Shown piece after piece: positions 1 through 5,488 of a stretch of DNA of 5,488 bases. Below the pieces are notes generated by a model. It was not told where the DNA came from. It made no database searches and saw only the letters and a list, made by a program, of their open reading frames with translations. The number at the start of each line of letters is the position of its first letter. Position 1 is the first letter of the stretch. Origin of the DNA: Chloroflexota bacterium (GTDB lineage Bacteria > Chloroflexota > Anaerolineae > UBA3071); the NCBI GenBank assembly GCA_014383605.1, contig JACNHM010000548.1, positions 1 through 5,488 of the forward strand. The letters run 5' to 3'. The translations under genes were made by a program, and so were the position numbers.

Positions 1-1
1 T

Positions 2-118
2 GAGCAGCCGAATCAGGCTGGTTTTGGCCTGGACTTGACAGTCCAGGCCGAGCAGGCTGAGCAGTCGAATCGGGCTGGTTTTGGCCTGGACTTGACAGTC
101 CAGGCCGAGCAGGCTGAG
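2..118. repeat. 57-bp tandem repeat, two copies, each with a hairpin
   Basis: Two adjacent 57-bp units run from 2-58 and 59-115, and a third breaks off after a few bases. I see only two differences between them: C/T at 8 versus 65, and A/G at 15 versus 72. Each unit holds a perfect 10-bp inverted repeat, GGCCTGGACT and AGTCCAGGCC, around a 4-base loop (26-49 and 83-106). A second, 5-bp stem (CAGCC with GGCTG, 5-20) remains pairable in copy two through a G-T wobble. The array begins three bases after the stop codon of the 106-aa gene, so it would form the 3' end of the gap-pgk transcript. No U-tract follows the stems on either strand, so this is not a standard intrinsic terminator. The array may extend beyond the left edge. 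Confidence 0.9.
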
Positions 119-121
119 TGG

Positions 122-442
122 TTACTCGGCGGCGTACTCCTCGGCGGTGATGAACTCGCCGCCGCTGATCTCCCGCTCCAGCAGACGGCGGCCGGCGTCG
201 AAGGTCAGGTGTATCTCGAGAGGCTGGTAGCAGCGGCGCTGGCCGCCGACGAGCACTTTGCGCGCGTGGTAGCCGCTGGGCTGCCCGGTTTCGCCGTAGT
301 GGATGGAGAGGTCGTTGCGCAGGCTGATGCGCGTGCCAATGGCCTCGCCGCAGCGCCGGCAGCGCACGTAGACCCACAAGGCGTCGGCGTCCTCTCGCTG
401 GCCGCTGGCGAAGGTCTTGCCCAACCGCTTCAGGAAGCTCAC
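122..442 (-). CDS. uncharacterised 106-aa protein with one CxxC motif, coupled to pgk
   Basis: I cannot name a function. The protein is soluble, with no signal peptide or membrane segment. A basic N-terminus (MSFLKRLGK) leads to a CRRC motif at Cys28 and Cys31; one more cysteine lies at 71, and histidines at 48, 59 and 78 are other possible metal ligands. The C-terminal part (about 73-106) looks like beta strands ending in an acidic tail. Cys28, Cys31 and Cys71 could form an incomplete zinc site, but that is inference. The start is GTG at 442, supported by AAGGAG at 450-455, seven bases upstream. Only four bases separate it from the pgk stop codon, and its ribosome-binding site lies inside the last pgk codons, so translation is probably coupled. 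From memory, similar small proteins occur in Chloroflexota, so it is probably a real conserved family. Confidence 0.85.
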   Translation of the reverse strand: MSFLKRLGKTFASGQREDADALWVYVRCRRCGEAIGTRISLRNDLSIHYGETGQPSGYHARKVLVGGQRRCYQPLEIHLTFDAGRRLLEREISGGEFITAEEYAAE

Positions 443-446
443 ACTC

Positions 447-1628
447 CTACTCCTTCTCCTTGTCCATCAGGGCGGCCACGCCGGGCAGTTCCTTGCCCTC
501 CAGGAACTCCAGCGACGCGCCGCCGCCGGTGGAGATGTGCGTCATCTTGTCCGCCAGCCCCGCCTGCTGCACGGCGGCCGCCGAATCGCCGCCGCCGATG
601 ACGGTCACGGCGTCCAGCCCGGCCAGCGACCGGGCGATGGCCAAGGTGCCGGCGGCGAAGCGGGGGAACTCGAAGACGCCCAGGGGGCCGTTCCAGACCA
701 CCGTCTTGGCCGGGGCCAGGGCCTGCTGGTAGCGGACCACCGTCGCCGGGCCGATGTCCAGGATGCGCCAGCCGGCGGGCACGGCGTCGGCGGCCACCAG
801 GCGGCTGGCGGCGTTGGCGGCGAACTCGTCGGCGATGACCACGTCCTCGGGCAGCAGCAACCGTTCGCCGGCCTCGGCCATCAACTGCCGGGCCGTGGGC
901 AGGCTGTCCGCTTCCACCAGCGAGTCGCCCACTTCGTAGCCGCGGGCCAGGAGGAAGGTGTTGGCCATGCCACCGCCGATGAGCAGCGCGTCCACCTGGC
1001 GCAGCAGGGCCTGGATGACGCCGATCTTGTCGGAGATCTTGGCCCCGCCCAGGATGGCGACGTAGGGACGCTGCGGGCTTTGCAGCGCTCGCCCCAGGAA
1101 CTCTAACTCCTTTTCCATCAGGAAGCCGGCCACGGAGGGGAGATGCTGCGTCACGCCTACGGTGGAGGCGTGGGCGCGGTGGGCGGTGCCGAAGGCGTCG
1201 TTGACGTAGAGGTCGGCCAGGGCCGCCAGTTGGGCGGCGAAGGCGGGGTCGTTGCCGGTTTCTTCGGGGTGGAAGCGCAGGTTTTCCAGCAGCAGGACGT
1301 CGCCGGGACGCAGCCTGGCCACGAGCGCTTGCACCTCCGGCCCCACGCACTCCTCGACGAAGGCCACGGGCCGCCCCAGCAGCGCTTCCAGGTGGGCGGC
1401 GACGGGCGAAAGGGACATCTCGGGCACCACCTTGCCCTTGGGCCGCCCCAGGTGGGAGGTGAGGATGATGATGGCCTCCTGCGCCAGCAGGTAGCGGATG
1501 GTGGGCAGGGCGGCCTGGATGCGGGTGTCGTCGGCCACCTCGCCATCTTTGAGGGGCACGTTGAAGTCCACGCGCACCAGCACGCGCTGGCGGCGCAGGT
1601 CTATGTCTCTGACGGTTTTTTTGTTCAT
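447..1628 (-). CDS. pgk: phosphoglycerate kinase
   Basis: Cytosolic enzyme that transfers phosphate from 1,3-bisphosphoglycerate to ADP, giving ATP and 3-phosphoglycerate; it runs in reverse in gluconeogenesis. The 393-aa product is full length for bacterial Pgk. The N-terminal substrate domain shows the signature RVDFNVP (19-25), Arg36, SHLGRPKG (58-65), ENLRFHPEE with Arg118, and [11 protein letters not shown] with Arg150. The C-terminal nucleotide domain shows GGAKISDK (193-200), WNGPLG (312-317) with Glu320, GGGDSAAA (345-352) and the STGGGAS loop (366-372). No key residue appears to be missing. The frame stays open upstream to 1745, but that stretch is the intergenic palindrome. The ATG at 1628 matches the family N-terminus and has GGAGA seven bases upstream. 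It is the second gene of a gap-pgk-106-aa operon. No triosephosphate isomerase gene follows, although one often does in such clusters. Confidence 0.98.
   Translation of the reverse strand: MNKKTVRDIDLRRQRVLVRVDFNVPLKDGEVADDTRIQAALPTIRYLLAQEAIIILTSHLGRPKGKVVPEMSLSPVAAHLEALLGRPVAFVEECVGPEVQALVARLRPGDVLLLENLRFHPEETGNDPAFAAQLAALADLYVNDAFGTAHRAHASTVGVTQHLPSVAGFLMEKELEFLGRALQSPQRPYVAILGGAKISDKIGVIQALLRQVDALLIGGGMANTFLLARGYEVGDSLVEADSLPTARQLMAEAGERLLLPEDVVIADEFAANAASRLVAADAVPAGWRILDIGPATVVRYQQALAPAKTVVWNGPLGVFEFPRFAAGTLAIARSLAGLDAVTVIGGGDSAAAVQQAGLADKMTHISTGGGASLEFLEGKELPGVAALMDKEKE
450..455 (-). promoter_or_regulatory. ribosome-binding site of the 106-aa gene, inside the pgk end
   Basis: AAGGAG on the minus strand lies seven bases before the GTG at 442. 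It overlaps the last sense codons of pgk, so terminating pgk ribosomes would uncover or hand over to this site. It decides the GTG start, which is otherwise the weaker kind of start codon. Confidence 0.75.
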
Positions 1629-1635
1629 AACCAGT

Positions 1636-1640
1636 TCTCC
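1636..1640 (-). promoter_or_regulatory. ribosome-binding site that sets the pgk start
   Basis: GGAGA on the minus strand is seven bases upstream of the ATG at 1628. It supports the 393-aa form over a 432-aa form that would begin inside the palindrome at 1745. Confidence 0.7.
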
Positions 1641-1690
1641 AGACCAGAGGGCGCTGAGGGTGCTGAAGGGCATAGGCGCTAACTTAACGC

Positions 1691-1772
1691 TCGTAGTCAG
1701 CCACGCAGGGATAGCGGAGTGGCGTTTACGCCAGCGGGACGGCACTCCGCTGTGCTCCGTGCCTGACTACGA
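1691..1772. repeat. 82-bp imperfect palindrome between gap and pgk
   Basis: A long inverted repeat in the 216-bp gap-pgk spacer. The outer arms pair perfectly over 10 bp (TCGTAGTCAG at 1691-1700 with CTGACTACGA at 1763-1772). After one mismatch, CACG pairs with CGTG (1702-1705 with 1758-1761). A 9-bp inner stem follows (AGCGGAGTG at 1713-1721 with CACTCCGCT at 1743-1751). A smaller hairpin, GGCGT with ACGCC (1721-1732), competes at the tip. Such multi-stem palindromes are typical of REP- or MITE-like intergenic elements. No target-site duplication is obvious and there is no U-tract, so I do not call it a terminator. In the operon RNA it would fold between the two genes and could affect stability or read-through into pgk. 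Confidence 0.8.
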
Positions 1773-1844
1773 ACAGGCTACAGACGCCTCAGACCCTTTT
1801 CTGCTTGTGCACGGTTTGCTTCCAGAGAAGCTCTTGGCCTGGCC

Positions 1845-2858
<1,014 letters not shown>

Positions 2859-2866
2859 GTTCTTCA

Positions 2867-2872
2867 CTCCTT
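2867..2872 (-). promoter_or_regulatory. ribosome-binding site that sets the gap start
   Basis: AAGGAG on the minus strand is eight bases before the ATG at 2858. The alternative GTG at 2867 falls on its edge and cannot use it. Confidence 0.85.
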
Positions 2873-2946
2873 GGATTTGATTGGTTCACTGATGTTGTGA
2901 GTGGGGAGGCTGGTTGCGCCGCCCCGAGTGGCGTTTTCGGCCTGTT

Positions 2947-2972
2947 GCCCCGACATTACACCACATCGGGGC
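2947..2972. promoter_or_regulatory. inverted repeat over the gap -10 box, possible operator
   Basis: Two perfect 7-bp arms, GCCCCGA (2947-2953) and TCGGGGC (2966-2972), flank 12 bases that contain the gap -10 hexamer. A regulator bound here would block RNA polymerase, so a repressor site is plausible. The regulator is unknown and the arms match no operator I can name. A chance GC-rich palindrome remains possible. Confidence 0.5.
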
Positions 2973-2983
2973 GAATTTGTCAA
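2955..2983 (-). promoter_or_regulatory. promoter of the gap-pgk operon
   Basis: On the minus strand a perfect -35 TTGACA (2983-2978) is followed, after exactly 17 bases, by TGTAAT (2960-2955), one mismatch from the -10 consensus. A TGn extended -10 element sits directly before it. Transcription should start near 2948, giving a leader of about 90 bases before the gap ATG. This is one of the two clearest promoters in the window and fits strong expression of a glycolytic operon. Confidence 0.8.
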
Positions 2984-3033
2984 AGTTCAGAGGCCATCAC
3001 AAACAGGCCGGTGTGCGATTGGCCTGGCCCATC

Positions 3034-3062
3034 TTGCACGAATAGAACAAAGGTGCTACAAT
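3034..3062 (+). promoter_or_regulatory. rusA promoter, predicted to give a leaderless mRNA
   Basis: TACAAT (3057-3062) is one mismatch from the -10 consensus and has a TGn extension directly upstream. A weak -35, TTGCAC (3034-3039), lies 17 bases away. Normal spacing puts the transcription start at about 3069, which is the A of the rusA ATG. The region points away from the gap promoter, and the two -35 boxes are about 50 bases apart. Confidence 0.65.
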
Positions 3063-3068
3063 GGTCCT

Positions 3069-3512
3069 ATGGAGACGCAGCGCATCACCTTCACCCTGCC
3101 GTTGCCGCCCAGCATCAACCACCAGTATGCCACGGTGGGCCAGCGGCGGGTGCTGAGCAAGGAAAGCCGCCGCTACAAGCGGGCGGTGGAGCGGAGCATT
3201 GGTCGCCTGCGGGCCACGGGGCACATCGGCGACGGCTTCGTCAGCGCGGCGCGGCAGGGCTACGTCGGCCTGTTTTTCGATTTCTACTTCGAGACGCCGC
3301 TGCGCCGCGATCTGGACGGCGGGCTCAAGATCGCTCAGGATGCCATCTGCGAGGCGCTGGGCGTGGACGACCGCCGCGTCGTGGACATCCACCTGGTCAA
3401 GCGTATCGCCCCGCTGAACCCGCGCCTGGAGGTCGAACTGGAGGTCTTTCCCGACTGGCAGTTCGACGAGGAATACGCGGTCCTTGACCCAGAGGATACA
3501 GCCAGCGGCTAG
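3069..3512 (+). CDS. rusA: RusA-family Holliday junction resolvase
   Basis: Endonuclease family that cuts four-way DNA junctions formed in recombination and fork repair, acting as a metal-dependent dimer. The 147-aa product shows the family pattern: an N-terminal strand ending in LPLPPSINHQY (10-20), the acidic motif RRDLDGGLK with Asp81, Asp83 and Lys87, then LGVDDRRV with Asp100/Asp101, and Lys111 in the last conserved segment. The three aspartates match the catalytic set of E. coli RusA. The C-terminus (about 129-147) is an acidic extension beyond the core. An in-frame extension reaches 2901 but passes through the promoter and lacks family similarity, so I chose the ATG at 3069. There is no Shine-Dalgarno at normal spacing. 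It is a single gene, divergent from gap, with no phage genes beside it. Confidence 0.9.
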   Translation: METQRITFTLPLPPSINHQYATVGQRRVLSKESRRYKRAVERSIGRLRATGHIGDGFVSAARQGYVGLFFDFYFETPLRRDLDGGLKIAQDAICEALGVDDRRVVDIHLVKRIAPLNPRLEVELEVFPDWQFDEEYAVLDPEDTASG

Positions 3513-3543
3513 CTGGAGAGCCCACACCGGCTATCTGCCATCA

Positions 3544-3571
3544 GCTATCGGCTATTAGCTATTGGCTATTG
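3544..3571. repeat. heptanucleotide tandem repeat, four copies
   Basis: Four back-to-back 7-mers with consensus GCTATTG: the first ends in CG, the second in TA, and the last two match exactly. Degenerate copies extend to about 3529 on the left. The array fills most of the 53-bp gap between the convergent rusA and 435-aa genes. It includes the TAG stop codon of the latter (3566-3568), so it has grown into or supplied that gene's end. Nothing here looks like a terminator. Confidence 0.8.
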
Positions 3572-4873
3572 GTTGCTCGCCCCCTCCAGGGTGAAGATGC
3601 GTTGGCCGGCCTCGACGGTCGAGGAAACCCAGAAGCCACCACCCTGCGTCGCCTGCAGCCGTCCCTGCGCCTCTTGCAGTCTCCCCACAAGCTGATCCTC
3701 GGGGTAGTCCGGGTACAGTTCCAGTTGGCCCAGCAGGATCTCCTGCCGCAGCAGCTCCACCCAGGCCTGGTCCACGTCGGCGGCGGAGGGCAGCGCCGTG
3801 GCCTGGTCGCCGTAGAGTTGGAACAGCGTCTCGTAGGCTTTGGTCAGTTCGGTGCGGATGACGGGCGCATTCTCCTCCCATTCCGGCACCAGGGAGAGGC
3901 CGAAGCCGAGGCGGGCCAGGCGGTACTTGAGCGTCAGCCAGGCGGCCCGTTCCCAGGCTGCGGTAGCCTGAATGGCCAACTGCGGCGTGGTCTCGGCCAC
4001 TTGATCGTAGTAGGCCAGCCGGGCGGCGTCTTCGCGGCGCAGGAATTCCGCCAGGTCAGCCGCCTCCGGCCCCACGTCGCTCCCTTCCACAGCGATCCAT
4101 TCCTCGATGAGGGTGACCGTCCGCTGCTGCCGGGTAGCTTGCAGGTCGGCGATCTCCCGGGAGAGGGGGAGCTGCACCGGGAAGGCGGGCAGCAACGCTG
4201 CCGGGGCCTGCTGAGCTGTCGAGTTGGACGGTTGGTCCGCGGCCCGCCGGGCCGCGGACGCTTTCTTCTCATCTTCCAGTCCGGCGTAGGCCGCCGCCAG
4301 TTGCAGCCAGAGGTCGCGCCGCTGCGCCGGTCGCAGGCGAAGGCTGTGCTGGGCTATGACCTCGACCTGGGTCAGGCTCCAGCGGACACCGTCTTCACGC
4401 TCCAGGGTGCGCCAGTGAGAGGCGGCCTGCAAGGCGGCGCCGGCCCGCGCCACGTCCGAAAGCAAGGGGCTGAGGGCGATCAGCGAGTGCACTTGCTGCA
4501 AACAGGCGGTGGCCTTGTCCCCTTGCTGCGCGGCGATGTAGCGCTGAGCCAGCAGCAACAAGTGGCCGGCGCGTTGGGCGTCGCTCAGCGCGGGGCTGAA
4601 GACCAGGGTGGCGTAGGCAGTGTCCAGGTCGTCAATGGACAGGGCCGCCTTTATCGTGTCCGCTGGCGGTTCGCCGGCCAGGGGGCGCAGGGCCAGCGGC
4701 GGGTTGACGGTTTCGGCGTCCACCACAGCCCAAGGCTCCCGAGGCACGGCAGTGGGCAGCGCCGGCCGCCGCGAGAAGACCACGTACACGCTGACCAGGA
4801 TCAGGCCTAGCAGTGTCAGGACCGCGGCAGCGGCCAGTAGCAGTGTCGTCAAAGTGGAACGTCTGCGTCTCAT
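3566..4873 (-). CDS. membrane-anchored helical (TPR-like) protein, function unknown
   Basis: I do not recognise a named family. The 435-aa protein starts with MRRRR, then one hydrophobic helix (about 10-33). It has no lipobox or obvious signal-peptidase site, so it is probably an N-terminal anchor with the positive end inside and the rest outside the membrane. A proline-rich linker (36-75) leads to mostly alpha-helical sequence. Residues about 99-212 contain amphipathic helix pairs rich in alanine and leucine with TPR-like spacing, a low-complexity Q/A/P/S break follows (213-237), and a second helical block spans 238-410. There is one cysteine (124) and no catalytic motif. A scaffold role is inference. 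The start is ATG at 4873 with a weak AGGAA 12 bases upstream. It lies 81 bases after the zinc-ribbon gene on the same strand, probably in one transcript. Confidence 0.85.
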   Translation of the reverse strand: MRRRRSTLTTLLLAAAAVLTLLGLILVSVYVVFSRRPALPTAVPREPWAVVDAETVNPPLALRPLAGEPPADTIKAALSIDDLDTAYATLVFSPALSDAQRAGHLLLLAQRYIAAQQGDKATACLQQVHSLIALSPLLSDVARAGAALQAASHWRTLEREDGVRWSLTQVEVIAQHSLRLRPAQRRDLWLQLAAAYAGLEDEKKASAARRAADQPSNSTAQQAPAALLPAFPVQLPLSREIADLQATRQQRTVTLIEEWIAVEGSDVGPEAADLAEFLRREDAARLAYYDQVAETTPQLAIQATAAWERAAWLTLKYRLARLGFGLSLVPEWEENAPVIRTELTKAYETLFQLYGDQATALPSAADVDQAWVELLRQEILLGQLELYPDYPEDQLVGRLQEAQGRLQATQGGGFWVSSTVEAGQRIFTLEGASNQ

Positions 4874-4954
4874 TGGTTTTCGGTTTTCCTATGTTTGTGG
4901 ATCTTCGAAATGGGACACGTGCGGCGTGATACGTCAGGTCTCGCTGGCTGCTGT

Positions 4955-5434
4955 CTACCCTACGGCAAGCTCTTCCGGCATCGTGAGTTCGGGCGGCGAC
5001 GGCGCGCTGCCGCAGTAGGGGCAAAGCCGCCACTCCATCTCCAGCAGCCGGCCACATTCGGCGCACGGCTTCTTCAACTGGGTGTGACAGTGGGGGCAGA
5101 GCATCCAGTCGGGCTGCGAGGGCTGGCCGCAGGTGGGGCAGACGACCCGTTCCTCGATCTCCCGCAGCAGGGCTTCTTCTTCCAGGGCACGGTCGTAGGC
5201 TTCGGCCAGCGTCTCTCGCGGGCGCAGGAACAGGTAGAGCAGCAGGCCGATGGGGCCGAAAAGCAGCACCATCAGCGCGGCCAGGATGGCGGCGAAGATG
5301 TCGCGGGAGCGGGAACGGATGTCGCGGAAGGTCCAGATGACCATGCTCAGCCAGAAGGCCAGCAGGAAGGCGCCGCTCAGGGCGACGATCACTTGCAGAA
5401 CGATGCCGACGTTGTTCAGAATGTCAGTGGGCAT
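4955..5434 (-). CDS. two-helix membrane protein with C-terminal double zinc ribbon
   Basis: The 159-aa protein has two hydrophobic helices (about 11-35 and 47-70) joined by a basic loop, RDIRSRSRD. The second helix ends in GPIGLLLYLFLRP, which resembles the membrane hairpin at the N-terminus of phospholipase-D-type proteins, although no phospholipase domain follows. A charged helix (72-97) leads to two zinc ribbons built from four CxxC pairs: Cys99/102 with Cys113/116, and Cys124/127 with Cys138/141. All eight metal ligands are present. Such ribbons usually bind zinc and mediate protein or nucleic-acid contacts; the partner is unknown. The basic loop makes topology uncertain, since the positive-inside rule would put both ends outside while zinc ribbons are normally cytosolic. 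The start is ATG at 5434 with AAGGAG at 5444-5449, nine bases upstream. Confidence 0.9.
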   Translation of the reverse strand: MPTDILNNVGIVLQVIVALSGAFLLAFWLSMVIWTFRDIRSRSRDIFAAILAALMVLLFGPIGLLLYLFLRPRETLAEAYDRALEEEALLREIEERVVCPTCGQPSQPDWMLCPHCHTQLKKPCAECGRLLEMEWRLCPYCGSAPSPPELTMPEELAVG

Positions 5435-5458
5435 GCGGTAGAGCTCCTTGTCTGTCGG

Positions 5459-5488
5459 TTGGTGGGTTGGTAGATTGGTAGATTGGTA
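5459..5488. repeat. octanucleotide tandem repeat running off the right edge
   Basis: Period-8 array: one diverged unit TTGGTGGG (5459-5466), two exact TTGGTAGA units (5467-5482), and a partial fourth cut by the window end. It lies about 25 bases upstream of the start of the zinc-ribbon gene, just beyond its ribbon-gene Shine-Dalgarno, so it would be in that gene's leader or promoter region. Its full length is unknown. Confidence 0.8.

Noticed and set aside
26..106. The two hairpins as intrinsic terminators
   Set aside because: No U-tract follows either stem in either direction; on the minus strand the stem is followed by A residues.
2..601. Plus-strand open frame through the 57-bp repeats giving a 19-residue periodic peptide
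   Set aside because: It runs antisense through the 106-aa gene and into pgk, has only a TTG start and no ribosome-binding site, and becomes low-complexity R/P sequence. The open frame follows from the period being divisible by three.
439..1350. 303-aa second minus-strand frame overlapping pgk
   Set aside because: It is the shifted frame of pgk, dominated by R, G, P and A, with no recognisable motif.
1629..1745. 39-residue N-terminal extension of Pgk
   Set aside because: It translates the palindrome and spacer, has no family similarity, and the ATG at 1628 has a good ribosome-binding site and the usual Pgk N-terminus.
2901..3068. N-terminal extension of RusA
   Set aside because: It would cover both divergent promoters and gives residues unlike any RusA; the family begins at METQRITFTLPLPP.
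3502..3516. Small stem CCAGC/GCTGG at the rusA stop as a terminator
   Set aside because: The stem is only 5 bp and no run of T follows.
3569..4810. Long 413-aa plus-strand frame opposite the 435-aa gene
   Set aside because: It is a GC-rich antisense shadow rich in G, Q, R and L with no domain; the minus-strand frame has a coherent anchor and helical protein.

Overview
The window is GC-rich, gene-dense bacterial chromosome. It resembles a member of the Chloroflexota, probably from the Anaerolineae/Caldilineae side. That placement is an inference from gene style: a gap-pgk pair followed by a small CxxC protein, a membrane protein ending in double zinc ribbons, and several families of short intergenic repeats. 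No rRNA or other phylogenetic marker is present to confirm it.

Layout from left to right. Bases 1-118 hold two copies of a 57-bp tandem repeat, each with a strong hairpin; the array may continue off the left edge. A minus-strand operon then reads from right to left: gap (glyceraldehyde-3-phosphate dehydrogenase, 1845-2858), a 216-bp spacer with an 82-bp imperfect palindrome, pgk (phosphoglycerate kinase, 447-1628), and a 106-aa uncharacterised protein (122-442). Ribosomes probably reach the last gene by coupling to pgk. Gap and Pgk catalyse consecutive steps of lower glycolysis and gluconeogenesis. The operon has a near-consensus sigma-70-type promoter at 2955-2983, whose -10 box lies inside a 26-bp inverted repeat that could be an operator.

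Facing away from gap is a plus-strand gene for a RusA-family Holliday-junction resolvase (3069-3512). Its extended -10 promoter is placed so that transcription should start on the A of the ATG, which predicts a leaderless mRNA. The intergenic strip therefore works as a compact divergent promoter region.

The right third is a second minus-strand pair: a two-helix membrane protein with four CxxC motifs (4955-5434), followed by a 435-aa protein with one N-terminal membrane anchor and a long helical, TPR-like domain predicted outside the cytoplasm (3566-4873). Short tandem repeats flank this pair: octamers upstream (5459-5488) and heptamers downstream (3544-3571, running into the stop codon). No stretch above 300 bases lacks a gene. 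There are no tRNA or rRNA genes, CRISPR arrays, transposase genes or convincing intrinsic terminators.

The core genes are ordinary. The points worth following up are the four unrelated intergenic repeat types in 5.5 kb, the predicted leaderless rusA, the palindrome-embedded gap promoter, and the unnamed small protein tied to pgk. I see no clear evidence of a wholly new biological system.
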